A stretch of DNA of 64,000 bases from Selenomonas sputigena. GTDB lineage: Bacteria > Bacillota > Negativicutes > Selenomonadales > Selenomonadaceae. The notes beneath the pieces are model-generated. The model searched no databases, was not told the DNA's origin, and saw only the letters and a program-made list of their open reading frames with translations. The position numbers and the translations under genes were made by a program. The stretch is from contig NZ_CP110383.1 of the NCBI RefSeq assembly GCF_026015965.1, forward strand, positions 653,808 through 717,807, in the 5' to 3' direction. Below are positions 48,105-57,217 of this stretch, piece after piece. Position 1 is the stretch's first letter, and each line of letters begins with the position of its first letter.

Positions 48105-50348
48105 ATGACACGAAAGAAGAAACTTGCTCTGCTCTTCGCATGTCTGACGGGCACGGGCATGATGAGCACTGCTGCTGCCGAGGAGCATCCGCAGACAGAG
48201 ACGGCAGAGGAGCATCCGCAGACGGAGGCGGCAGAGGGAATGAACACCTATGATCTGCCCGAGACAACGGTGATCGGAGTGCGCCGCCACGCAGGTACTC
48301 TTGCGCGTAGAAATCTGCCCGGTGGGTTTCATGCGAAACAGACGAATTTTGGTCTGATGGGTGATCGGGACGTAATGCAGGTGCCGTATACGGCGCAGAG
48401 CCTCACAACGAAGAATTTCGATACGTTTGCTGCGCCGTCGGGCGACGTGAATCAGGTCCTCTCGAATGTGTCGTCGTTGCGTGTTGGCACCTCGCTTATC
48501 AAGACGGACTTCTCCGCGCGCGGGATGCTTGCGAACGGTTCGGCAATGTATCTCAACAACGTGCCGGGTTTTTTCATCATGGCATCCGGTCCTGTGACGA
48601 ATACCATTGACCGCGCAGATGTGATGGTTGGTCCTGCGGCAACGCTTTCCGGCTCGGTGCAGTCGTATAACGGCCCTGACGGCGGACAGCCTGTCTCCGT
48701 CTATCTCTACACGAAGCGCCCGGAGAAGGACGACTTCACGCGCTATCGGCAGACAGTGGGCGGCTATGGGCACTACGGCAGCTATATCGACGTGAACCGC
48801 AGCGGTCTCGGCGATGGGACATTCGGCGTACGCGTCTACGGCGAGCACAGCGAGGGGAATTTCGCCGTAAGCGGTGCGGGACGACAAAAGACGAACCTCT
48901 TTGTCGATGTCAGCCGCGAGACGCCAAAGAGCACGACAAACTTCTTCGGCGGATACTACAAGGATCGTCTGCGCGGAACGGAGCGGCGCTTCCAGATCCA
49001 ACGTTCCGCACGACAGGTACCTGGCGCACCCGATGCGAGCCGCAGCTACGATGATCCGAACCTCATGCACAGTGACTGGGACGGCTATCAGATCACACTC
49101 AACCACGAGCAGAGGATCAATCCGCATACGAAGTGGTTCCTGAACGCGGGTATGAACGACATGACGAACCGCCGTTTCATCTACTGGGCGCAGGTCACGA
49201 TCGATGGGGACGGCAACCTGCGCGGCAATCGCGTCTGGTCGCAGTATTTCTACCTCAAGAGTCGCTATGGACAGATTGGCGTAAACCACAAGTTCCGCAC
49301 GGGTGCGGCGGAGCACGATGTGACGCTCGCCGTGGATCGCTCATGGCGCGTGCAGTACAACAATACGCGGCGCGATGGGGCAGGAGCGCAGGTGTCGGGC
49401 AATATCTACTCCGGCATCATCTACAAGCCGTCGATCTACAACTACGACATCTCCAGCAGCCTTGGTCGGAAGTTCCAGTATCAGGAGATGGATACGAGCA
49501 TCAACTTGATGGACAATGTAAAGATTGGTAAGTGGAATCTGCTCGCAGCCGTCGCGCGCCGCTATGGCAACTACCGCGGCGCTGCTGCTTGGAATCAGGT
49601 GTCCGACACGCAGTATGCGCCTACGTTCGGCATGACGTATGCGCCGACGGATCGCCTCTCGGTCTACGGCACGTATGCGAAAGCCACAACGCGCGGGCAG
49701 GTGGTTCCCAGCGGCTATGTCAACGAGGGAGAGATTGCAGAAGCGGTTAATGTGACGCAGAAGGAGCTCGGTGTCAAATATAAGTTCGGCAGCATGTATG
49801 CCGCGCTTGCATACTTCGATGTGAACCAGCCGAACTACGTCGATATTCCGAACCCCGCTGTTCCAGGGACGAAGTTCTACCGTCTCGACGGAGAGAACCG
49901 CTACCGCGGTCTTGACCTCAGCGTCACGGGCGCCACCGCGCCAAAGTGGAACGTATTCGGCGGGATTCAGTACATCCATGCGCGCCAGCAGCGGACGCAG
50001 GGAGGCGCAAACGACGGATTGCCGACGGACAGCTCGGCGCCGTGGAGCGCTGTTGTCGGGCTTGAGTATATGCCGAATGCGGACTGGACCATCACGGGGC
50101 GTCTGAACTACGTTTCGCGCGGCACGATCATCGGCACCGGCCGCCGCGAACTCTCCGTGCCGTCCTCGGCAGTATTTGATCTCTTTGCTAACTATCGGAC
50201 GAAAATTGGGACGACGCCGGTATCCGTTCAGGCATCCGTCTACAACGTATTCAACCGCAGCTACTGGATTCTGCAGCCAGGACAGGGGAGCAAGCTGTTG
50301 CTCTCGATGCCGCGGACGTTCATGCTCTCCGCGACATTTGATCTCTGA
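48105..50348 (+). CDS. TonB-dependent siderophore receptor
   Basis: A 747-residue outer-membrane beta-barrel receptor. A signal peptide occupies residues 1-26 (LALLFACLTGTGMMSTAAA). Two EHPQTEtAE-type repeats follow, then the plug domain (PYTAQSLTTKNFDTFAAPSG, VLSNVSSLRVGTSLIKTDFS). The barrel ends SMPRTFMLSATFDL. It imports ferric siderophores using TonB energy, and needs a diderm envelope. The adjacent ABC importer continues the pathway. Confidence 0.92.
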   Translation: MTRKKKLALLFACLTGTGMMSTAAAEEHPQTETAEEHPQTEAAEGMNTYDLPETTVIGVRRHAGTLARRNLPGGFHAKQTNFGLMGDRDVMQVPYTAQSLTTKNFDTFAAPSGDVNQVLSNVSSLRVGTSLIKTDFSARGMLANGSAMYLNNVPGFFIMASGPVTNTIDRADVMVGPAATLSGSVQSYNGPDGGQPVSVYLYTKRPEKDDFTRYRQTVGGYGHYGSYIDVNRSGLGDGTFGVRVYGEHSEGNFAVSGAGRQKTNLFVDVSRETPKSTTNFFGGYYKDRLRGTERRFQIQRSARQVPGAPDASRSYDDPNLMHSDWDGYQITLNHEQRINPHTKWFLNAGMNDMTNRRFIYWAQVTIDGDGNLRGNRVWSQYFYLKSRYGQIGVNHKFRTGAAEHDVTLAVDRSWRVQYNNTRRDGAGAQVSGNIYSGIIYKPSIYNYDISSSLGRKFQYQEMDTSINLMDNVKIGKWNLLAAVARRYGNYRGAAAWNQVSDTQYAPTFGMTYAPTDRLSVYGTYAKATTRGQVVPSGYVNEGEIAEAVNVTQKELGVKYKFGSMYAALAYFDVNQPNYVDIPNPAVPGTKFYRLDGENRYRGLDLSVTGATAPKWNVFGGIQYIHARQQRTQGGANDGLPTDSSAPWSAVVGLEYMPNADWTITGRLNYVSRGTIIGTGRRELSVPSSAVFDLFANYRTKIGTTPVSVQASVYNVFNRSYWILQPGQGSKLLLSMPRTFMLSATFDL

Positions 50349-50470
50349 CGGCGCTGCAGATAAACATACAAGAGAGGCTGCTCCGGGACTTTTACAAGCA
50401 TTTTGGGTGTGCCCCGTATTGTATTTATGCTATAATTTCAAATGAAAGTTTTGGGAATGGGAGGATGATC

Positions 50471-51535
50471 ATGACACATCGGTTTTCTCTTGGCGTTCTT
50501 GCGGCGCTGATACTCCTTTGCGCCGTGCTCGCAGGATGCGGACAGGAGCAGGCAGCGCCCGTAAAGGAGCGCGTTGTAATCGATCCCAAGGGAAGAGAGG
50601 TAAAGGTACCCGAAGAGGTAAAGAGCATCGCCGTTGTACCGATCCCATGGGCGTCCGTGGTTTATGCTGTGGACGGTTCGGCTGACCGCATCGCGGGGAT
50701 GCACCCGTCGGCGAAGGCGGCCTACGAGATATCCATGCTGAAAAAACTCGCGCCGGAGATGGAAAACATTTCGAGCGATTTCGTGGGAAAGGATTTCTCC
50801 ATCCAAATGGAGGAACTCGGCAAACTGAATCCGAGCGTTATCGCCGTCTGGCAGTGGCAGGATGATGAGATCAAACAGCTTGAGAAGCTGAACGTCCCGA
50901 CGATCGCACTCACGTACGGATCGATGGAAGCGCTGCAAAATGGTATACGCGTCATCGGCCAGGTACTCGGCAAGGAGGAGCGTGCAGAGTCCCTCATCGC
51001 GTTCCAGCAGGATACAATGGGATATTTTGACGGGAAAAAGGCGGCGCTTGAAGGACTGGAAAAACCGAAGGTGCTTTATTTTCACGATCCGTCAGATCTC
51101 AAGGTGTACGGCGGTGGGGCGCTCAATACGATGATGATCGAGACGGCAGGCGGCGTGAACGTGGCAAAGGATCTCTCGGGGGAGTCCATACCGGTCACGA
51201 TGGAGCAGATCGCCGCATGGGATCCAGATTTCGTCATCCTCAGCAATTTCTCGCCGGTTCAGCCGGACGATCTCTACGGTGACCATCTCGCAGGGCAGAA
51301 CTGGAAGAACATCAAGGCGGTGCGCGAAAGACATGTCTACAAGGCGCCGATCGGTATCTACCGCTGGGATGCGCCGTGCATCGAGACGCCGCTGATGATC
51401 AAATGGCTCGCGCAAAAGCTGCATCCAGAGGTCTTTAACGACTACCAGTTGGCGGATGATCTTCGCGCGTTCTATCAGAAATTCTTTTCCTATGCACTGA
51501 CGGACGATGACCTCAAGTCGATCCTGCATGAGTGA
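50471..51535 (+). CDS. ABC transporter substrate-binding lipoprotein (FecB/BtuF family)
   Basis: A 354-residue lipoprotein. The signal ends in a lipobox LAGC (residues 20-23, after GVLAALILLCAV). The mature part has the FecB/BtuF layout: VVIDPKGREVKVPEEVKSIA, IAVWQWQDDEIKQLEKLNVP and YRWDAPCIETPLMIKW. It binds a metal chelate in the periplasm. ATG 50471 is preferred to 50465 because of its spacing from GGGAGG. Confidence 0.88.
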   Translation: MTHRFSLGVLAALILLCAVLAGCGQEQAAPVKERVVIDPKGREVKVPEEVKSIAVVPIPWASVVYAVDGSADRIAGMHPSAKAAYEISMLKKLAPEMENISSDFVGKDFSIQMEELGKLNPSVIAVWQWQDDEIKQLEKLNVPTIALTYGSMEALQNGIRVIGQVLGKEERAESLIAFQQDTMGYFDGKKAALEGLEKPKVLYFHDPSDLKVYGGGALNTMMIETAGGVNVAKDLSGESIPVTMEQIAAWDPDFVILSNFSPVQPDDLYGDHLAGQNWKNIKAVRERHVYKAPIGIYRWDAPCIETPLMIKWLAQKLHPEVFNDYQLADDLRAFYQKFFSYALTDDDLKSILHE

Positions 51536-51543
51536 GGGCACGT

Positions 51544-52557
51544 ATGAAAAAGCGTAGTGCTCTCCTGTGGATTGCGTTCAGTGTTCTGCTGATGGCCGTC
51601 TTTTTCTTGTCGCTCGCGGCCGGACGCTTTGCGATCGCGCCCGGCGAAGTCTGTGATATTCTCATGCGTGCGGCCGGAGGTAATGCGGGGACGGATATGG
51701 CGTCGACCGTCGTCTTGGAGCTGCGCTTGCCGCGGACGCTCCTCGCCATGCTCGTCGGCGCAGCGCTCTCGCTCTCGGGCGCGGTCTACCAGGGCATTTT
51801 CCGCAATCCGCTCGTCAGCCCCGATGTGCTCGGCGTCTCGAGCGGTGCGGGCTTCGGCGCTGTGCTCGGCATCCTCCTCTGGGGGACAGGCACGGGGACC
51901 TCGGTCATCGCCTTTCTTTGTGGCATGGCAAGTGTCGGGCTCGCGTATTACTTCTCGCGCAGCCGCGGCTCCGTCTCGATGATGTCGCTCGTGCTCTCGG
52001 GCATCATCATCTCGTCGATCTTCTCCGCGCTCATCTCGCTGGTGAAATACTCAGCCGACCCCTACGACAAGCTGCCGGCCATTACCTACTGGTTGATGGG
52101 CAGTTTTGCCAAGGCAGACTTTGATAAAATCCAGATCATCGGGCTGCCCATGATTGTCGCAGGGGCGCTCCTGCTCGCGATCCGCTGGCGCATCAACATC
52201 CTCTCGCTCGGCGAGGAGGAGGCACGCAGCCTCGGAGTGAATCCCGCGCGCATCCGCAACATTGCCATTGTTGCGGCGACGGTTCTCACGGCGCTCTCGG
52301 TGACAGCCTGCGGCATTGTCGGATGGGTCGGGCTCGTCATCCCGCACATGTGCCGCCGCATGGTCGGCGTCGATCATGCGCGCCTCCTGCCCGCGGCGTG
52401 CTTCACGGGGGCGATCTTCCTCGCGCTCGTCGACATCTGCGCACGGAGTCTCCTTGCTGCAGAGCTGCCGATCGGTATTCTCACGGCACTCCTCGGCGCA
52501 CCGTTCTTTGCCTTTCTGCTGAAGCGTACGCGGGAGAAACAGGGGGACTGGTCATGA
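51544..52557 (+). CDS. FecCD-family ABC transporter permease
   Basis: A 337-residue membrane protein with about ten membrane spans. The family signatures LRLPRTLLAMLVGAALSLSG, VYQGIFRNPLVSPDVLGVSS and GWVGLVIPHMCRRMVG are clear. It forms the channel for the substrate delivered by the lipoprotein. The stop overlaps the ATPase start (ATGA). Confidence 0.95.
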   Translation: MKKRSALLWIAFSVLLMAVFFLSLAAGRFAIAPGEVCDILMRAAGGNAGTDMASTVVLELRLPRTLLAMLVGAALSLSGAVYQGIFRNPLVSPDVLGVSSGAGFGAVLGILLWGTGTGTSVIAFLCGMASVGLAYYFSRSRGSVSMMSLVLSGIIISSIFSALISLVKYSADPYDKLPAITYWLMGSFAKADFDKIQIIGLPMIVAGALLLAIRWRINILSLGEEEARSLGVNPARIRNIAIVAATVLTALSVTACGIVGWVGLVIPHMCRRMVGVDHARLLPAACFTGAIFLALVDICARSLLAAELPIGILTALLGAPFFAFLLKRTREKQGDWS

Positions 52558-53321
52558 TTACGGTGAAGAATGCCGCCTTTTCCTACGATGGCAGAAACGA
52601 ACTGTTCTCCGATCTCACATTCTCCCTCACGGCGGGTGAGATCCTTACCATTCTGGGGCGCAACGGAATCGGAAAGACTACGTTCCTGCGCTGCCTGCTC
52701 GGCATCCTGCCGTGGACGCGTGGGGAGTGCCTAGTGGACGGGCAGCGGCCCGATCCCGCCGTGGTCAGCGATGTGATCGGCTACGTGCCGCAGAGCCATA
52801 CGCCGGCCTTCCCTTATACTGTCTTTGAGATGGTCATGATGGGACGTGCGCGGCGTATTGGCCTCTTTCGGACACCTGTGGCGGCAGACCGTGCACGTGT
52901 TGCGGAGCTGCTCGATCTGGTCGGCATCCTGCCGCTTGCAGACCGTGCGACGACCGAGCTCAGCGGTGGGCAGCTGCAGATGGTCTACATCGCCCGTGCA
53001 CTTGCTGTCGAGCCGAAGCTGATAATCCTCGACGAGCCGGAAGCACATCTGGACTTTCATAACCAGCTGGTTGTTCTGCGCCTGTTGAAGAAACTGTCAA
53101 CCGAGCGGAATATGACCATTGTCATGAATACGCACTCGCCTGAGAATGCGCTCAAGATCTCGGACAAAAGTTTGCTTATGAGACGCGGGGAGCATCTCTT
53201 CGGGCCGACAGAAAACCTGCTCATTGAAGAGAACCTTCGTCGGTTCTACAACATCGATTGTCGTGTCACAGAAACACGTATCGGGGATACGTTGCATCGA
53301 GGTCTATTGACGTTGCTGTAA
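52554..53321 (+). CDS. ABC transporter ATPase (FecE type)
   Basis: A 255-residue ATPase. Walker A GRNGIGKTTFLR, the Q-loop VPQSHTPAFPY, signature ELSGGQLQM, Walker B LIILDEPEAHLD and the H-loop MNTHSPENAL are all in place. It powers the FecCD-type permease. It is the last gene of the uptake operon. Confidence 0.95.
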   Translation: MITVKNAAFSYDGRNELFSDLTFSLTAGEILTILGRNGIGKTTFLRCLLGILPWTRGECLVDGQRPDPAVVSDVIGYVPQSHTPAFPYTVFEMVMMGRARRIGLFRTPVAADRARVAELLDLVGILPLADRATTELSGGQLQMVYIARALAVEPKLIILDEPEAHLDFHNQLVVLRLLKKLSTERNMTIVMNTHSPENALKISDKSLLMRRGEHLFGPTENLLIEENLRRFYNIDCRVTETRIGDTLHRGLLTLL

Positions 53322-53348
53322 AAAATCAAAGGGATTATTAAACGGAGG

Positions 53349-53395
53349 AAAAAGAGATTTCATTCGCTCTACTTAGCGGGTGGAATCTCTTTTCT
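53349..53395 (+). terminator. Terminator, copy A of a repeated hairpin
   Basis: AAAAGAGATT pairs with AATCTCTTTT over a loop with ATTCG and TAGCG. The same hairpin recurs at 57089 and 58427. A longer shared stretch with the 58427 copy (AAGAATCAT, then TTATAATTTTCTTA around 53399-53450) points to a dispersed repeat family. Confidence 0.75.
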
Positions 53396-53514
53396 GTTAT
53401 AAAGAATCATTAACTATTTTCTCTTATCCTGGGTTATAATTTTCTTACTCAAACTTCGCAGATAAATAATGTGTTGTACTATGATGATGGTCTTGTCCTG
53501 TGTCAGCGCCTCGA
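53396..53514. promoter_or_regulatory. Repeat-derived promoter-like stretch
   Basis: Contains TTATAATTTTCTTA (about 53434-53447), also present after the copy at 58427. The rest is the 3' end region of the convergent MFS gene. No gene is seen. Confidence 0.35.
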
Positions 53515-54786
53515 TTATCTCTGCGTATTTTGCGTGGAGGCAGGGGTACGGCTGAGACAAACAGCGCAGCAGAGCGCAGCCGATGCGGCGCACACTTGAA
53601 GGGCGAGGCCGTCCACATAGGCCGCGGGCGAGGCAAGGGATGCGCCATCTCCCATGAGAAACTTGCCAGCGAATACAATTCCGAGCGCACCTGCAAGCTG
53701 CTGACCCGTCGTCAGGACGGCGCCGCCAACGCCCGCGTCCGCCATCGGCAGATAGCGCAGAACAATACCTGTCGAAATGGGAATCACCGTGCCGTTGCCA
53801 ATCCCGAGAACAAACAACGCGAAGAGGACAAAGGGAATTGCAGTAGACAGTCCTGTGATTGTGCCGAGCAGCACGGCGAGGATGCCCGTGCCCGTGCAGA
53901 GTGTTCCGCAGATAAGCACGCGCGGCGGCGAGTATCTTCGCATGAGCACAGGACCTGCAGAGGAGGCGAGGACGAATCCCGTGCCGACCGCCATAAAGAC
54001 AAGCCCCGCCATCTGCGGTGAGAGTTCACAGATGTTTTGCAGGTAGAGGCCGAGAATGACAAAGAAGGGGACAATGGCAGCGTACAGGCATACATTGAGA
54101 AAAATTCCGATTGTATAGCCACGATAACGAAAGAGTCGAAGAGGATTTCCGAGATGCTTTTGGTATGCCTCGTGTGCAGCTTTTAGATTCGGCGGAAGCG
54201 ACGTGCAGCCAATGGCGGCGATCAGGCAGATCGGCATGTTGGCAAGGAAAATCATGCGCCAACCGAGTCCAAGAAAATCCCATGCAGGAATCCAGCCGCC
54301 AAGTACCTGCCCCATGATCTGCCCGAGTCCAATGGACACGCCGAATGCGGATAGTGCCTGCACCCGTGCATTCTCTTCGTATGAGACACGAATCAGAGCG
54401 AGTACCTGCGGCACCATGACCGCGCCCGAAAGCCCCTGCAGAAGACGTGCGACAACAAGCTGCTGTGCCGTCTGAGCAGTACCGCAGAGCACCGAGGTCA
54501 CGGCAAAAAGAAAAAGCCCGAGACGGTAGATATGCCGCCGTCCGAAACGGTCGCCGAGGCGGCCGCCGATAATCAGGCCTACGCCGTAGACGAGTGCATA
54601 ACCGCTCATAATGCCCTCGAATTCTGCAGCCGACGGATGTAATGAGGAAATGATGGCGGGGGCGGCGACATTGATAACGAACTGGTCAAAGATGGACAGA
54701 AACGAGCCGACCAGGATAAAGGGCAGAATATAAAGTGAGACGGATACCGTTGCGCTCGTTGAAGCAATGCTGTTTTTCCTATCCAC
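53515..54786 (-). CDS. MFS drug exporter (DHA2/EmrB-QacA type)
   Basis: A 423-residue membrane transporter with about 12-14 spans. Conserved motifs: GRLGDRFGRRHIY (motif A loop) and RLLQGLSGAVMVPQVLALI (motif C-like). It is probably a proton-driven exporter of drugs or small molecules. The start is GTG 54786 (AGGAGAG at good spacing) or ATG 54792. It is transcribed divergently from the MocR gene with shared operator repeats between, so MocR probably regulates it. Confidence 0.88.
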   Translation of the reverse strand: MDRKNSIASTSATVSVSLYILPFILVGSFLSIFDQFVINVAAPAIISSLHPSAAEFEGIMSGYALVYGVGLIIGGRLGDRFGRRHIYRLGLFLFAVTSVLCGTAQTAQQLVVARLLQGLSGAVMVPQVLALIRVSYEENARVQALSAFGVSIGLGQIMGQVLGGWIPAWDFLGLGWRMIFLANMPICLIAAIGCTSLPPNLKAAHEAYQKHLGNPLRLFRYRGYTIGIFLNVCLYAAIVPFFVILGLYLQNICELSPQMAGLVFMAVGTGFVLASSAGPVLMRRYSPPRVLICGTLCTGTGILAVLLGTITGLSTAIPFVLFALFVLGIGNGTVIPISTGIVLRYLPMADAGVGGAVLTTGQQLAGALGIVFAGKFLMGDGASLASPAAYVDGLALQVCAASAALCCAVCLSRTPASTQNTQR

Positions 54787-54792
54787 TGTCAT

Positions 54793-54892
54793 CTCTCCTG
54801 TGATATAATGCATACAATTATTATGTTAGACTGCCTATTGTATGATTTCAACAGTAAAATTGTATGTATGACAATGTTGTAGGAGATGTCCT
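54793..54892. promoter_or_regulatory. Divergent promoter/operator region with MocR-type repeats
   Basis: CATACAAT (54811-54818) faces ATTGTATG (54837-54844), and a second ATTGTATG (54859-54866) follows in direct orientation 22 bp further. Direct repeats two helical turns apart with one inverted copy are the usual MocR/GntR site. The MFS exporter and the MocR gene diverge from here. Confidence 0.7.
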
Positions 54893-56299
54893 ATGCCCAT
54901 CAATTCGTTCGATAATTATCCTATGACGTGGCGTCCCGCACGCGCGGAGCTCCATCCTCCGTTCTATCGTGCACTTGCTGCTCAGCTCGAATACGACATC
55001 CTCAGCGGACGGCTGCTGCCACATACAAAACTTCCGCCGCAGCGGGAACTTGCCGACTTTCTGGATCTTAATCTGAGCACGGTGACGCGCGCCTTTCGTC
55101 TTTGCACGGACAAGGGGTTGATCTATGCGGTCATTGGGCGCGGGACGTTCGTCTCGCCGAATGCCGTGCTGCATGATACGATGGGAGGAACGGAAAAGTC
55201 AATCATCGAACTCGGCAGCATTCATCCATATGAGGAGTTCAACGAGATTCTTGCGGATACTGCACGGGATATCCTGCGCGGCAAGGATGCAGCGCGGCTC
55301 TTCGCGCTTAGTGGTGTGCAGGATGAGGATCGTCATGCGCGAACTGCGTGCAGCTGGCTTGCACGTTTTTCTCTCGCGGCAGAGCCGGCGAATCTCCTTC
55401 TTACTTCTGGCACGCAGAGTGCACTTGCAATCGTACTCACTGCGCTGTTTGATGCAGGAGATCGAATTGCGGTGGACGGATATACGTATGCGAATTTCAT
55501 CGGCCTTGCAAAACAGTTGAACATACGCCTCATCCCCATCGAGGGAGATGGGGATGGGATGCTGCCAGATGCGCTCGCACGGCAGCGTCAGCAGATAAAC
55601 ATCAAGGGTGTCTATCTTATGCCGTCCTGCGCGAATCCGACTGGCATCATCATGCCTGAGGAACGGCGCAGGAAGATTGCAGCGGTGCTGCGTAAGCACA
55701 ATATGCTTTTGATTGAGGACGATGCTTATGGCTTTACGGTACGCGAGAACGCTGTGCCTATGACCATGCTTCTCCCGCGGCAGTCCGTTTATCTGCACAG
55801 CCTGTCAAAACTTACCTGCCCCGGACTGCGCGTTGCATATATGCTTGTTCCCGCGCATCTCAGGCAACTCATTCGGAGAGCAGCGCGCAGCATTAGCATG
55901 GCGATCCCTCCGCTGAGTGCGGAGATCGTATCAGAGCTGATTGCCAGCGGCGCGGCAGAGTGTATAATGAGGGAGAAATGTCGGATGTCTGAGGAGCGCA
56001 ATCGCATCTTTCGAGGGATCTTCCCTGCACATACGAGGAATACACGCAGCTTCTTCCAATGGATGCCACTGCCTGTGGGATGCGGTGGGGCGAATTTCGA
56101 GGCACAGGCGCAGCATCGCGGTGTGCGTGTCCTCTCGTCGGATCGCTTTGCCGTCGGCGGGGAGGCGGAGCATTCCTTTATTCGCCTCGCCCTCTGCTCG
56201 CCGCCAACGAATGAGGAGCTGGCGTGCGGACTACGGATTGTTCATGATCTGATGGAGGAAAATACGATTCCGCCGCAGACGGAAACATTGATCCTTTAG
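54893..56299 (+). CDS. MocR-family regulator (GntR DNA-binding + aminotransferase)
   Basis: The protein has 468 residues. Residues 18-88 are a GntR winged helix (LAAQLEYDILSGRLLPHTKL, PPQRELADFLDLNLSTVTRA). Residues 100-468 form an aminotransferase class I fold; PLP would bind Lys in LHSLSKLTCPGLRVAY near residue 305, with SCANPTGIIMPEERRR before it. MocR proteins sense PLP-bound amino compounds. It faces the MFS gene across a shared operator. Confidence 0.9.
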   Translation: MPINSFDNYPMTWRPARAELHPPFYRALAAQLEYDILSGRLLPHTKLPPQRELADFLDLNLSTVTRAFRLCTDKGLIYAVIGRGTFVSPNAVLHDTMGGTEKSIIELGSIHPYEEFNEILADTARDILRGKDAARLFALSGVQDEDRHARTACSWLARFSLAAEPANLLLTSGTQSALAIVLTALFDAGDRIAVDGYTYANFIGLAKQLNIRLIPIEGDGDGMLPDALARQRQQINIKGVYLMPSCANPTGIIMPEERRRKIAAVLRKHNMLLIEDDAYGFTVRENAVPMTMLLPRQSVYLHSLSKLTCPGLRVAYMLVPAHLRQLIRRAARSISMAIPPLSAEIVSELIASGAAECIMREKCRMSEERNRIFRGIFPAHTRNTRSFFQWMPLPVGCGGANFEAQAQHRGVRVLSSDRFAVGGEAEHSFIRLALCSPPTNEELACGLRIVHDLMEENTIPPQTETLIL

Positions 56300-56392
56300 G
56301 AAGAATAAAGGCAGAGCGGGGTGAATTGTCCTCCCTACAATTTTTATCTTGTTATGACGGATGGGCGGTGCTATCGTAATGGCAGAGGTGAT

Positions 56393-57088
56393 ATGATGAA
56401 AACAATAGGGCTGATCGGTGGTATGAGTTGGGAAAGTACGGTGACATACTATCAGGTCATCAACGAAACGATTAAAAATCAGCTGGGTGGTCTGCACTCT
56501 GCAAAATGTATTCTATACAGTGTTGATTTTGATGAAATCGAGAAATATCAAGCGAGCGGGGAATGGGATAAGAGCGCAGCTGTTTTGTCTGAAGCCGCAC
56601 AAGCATTGGAACGGGCGGGGGCAGACTATATCGTAATCTGCACCAATACGATGCACAAGGTAGCGCCTAAAATCGGCAGGAGAATTCATATCCCCATCCT
56701 GCATATTGCAGACATGACCGCTGTACAGCTAAAGAAACAAGGCATCCGAAAAGTCGGCCTGCTCGGCACGAAATATACCATGCAGCAGGATTTCTATAAG
56801 AACGTTCTAATCAGACAAGGGATTGAGGTCATCATTCCGAACGATGATGATGTCGATGTCGTCAATCGCATTATTTACGATGAACTGTGTCTTGGGAAAA
56901 TCTTGGAGGAATCCAAAGCCGTATATCTGGACATTATTCATGAACTCGCACGGAACGGGGCACAGGGGATCATCCTGGGATGTACTGAAATCGGACTTCT
57001 TATCCAGCAATCCGATACCGATATTCCACTCTTTGATACCACACTCATTCATGCAGAACAAGCAGCACTCAAATCACTTGAGAGATAA
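56393..57088 (+). CDS. Aspartate/glutamate racemase family protein
   Basis: A 231-residue cofactor-independent racemase. The two catalytic cysteines are in ICTNTMHKVAP (near residue 82) and LGCTEIGLLIQ (near residue 197), and the N-terminus (KTIGLIGGMSWESTVTYYQV) is the family start. It converts L- and D-aspartate or glutamate for wall precursors. ATG 56393 is used with AGAGG upstream. Confidence 0.9.
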   Translation: MMKTIGLIGGMSWESTVTYYQVINETIKNQLGGLHSAKCILYSVDFDEIEKYQASGEWDKSAAVLSEAAQALERAGADYIVICTNTMHKVAPKIGRRIHIPILHIADMTAVQLKKQGIRKVGLLGTKYTMQQDFYKNVLIRQGIEVIIPNDDDVDVVNRIIYDELCLGKILEESKAVYLDIIHELARNGAQGIILGCTEIGLLIQQSDTDIPLFDTTLIHAEQAALKSLER

Positions 57089-57133
57089 AAAAAGAGATTC
57101 CATTCGTCTTATTGACGTTTGGAATCTCTTTTC
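57089..57133 (+). terminator. Terminator, copy B of the repeated hairpin
   Basis: AAAGAGATTCC pairs with GGAATCTCTTT, with CATTCG in the loop; it directly follows the racemase stop. It lacks the longer flanking similarity shared by copies A and C. Confidence 0.75.
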
Positions 57134-57217
57134 TACAGATCCCGATGCAGTAGTTATAATATGCAATATCAACAAGAGAAAGAGCATCCGTTATACGGAA
57201 ATGGAAAGGAATTTACT

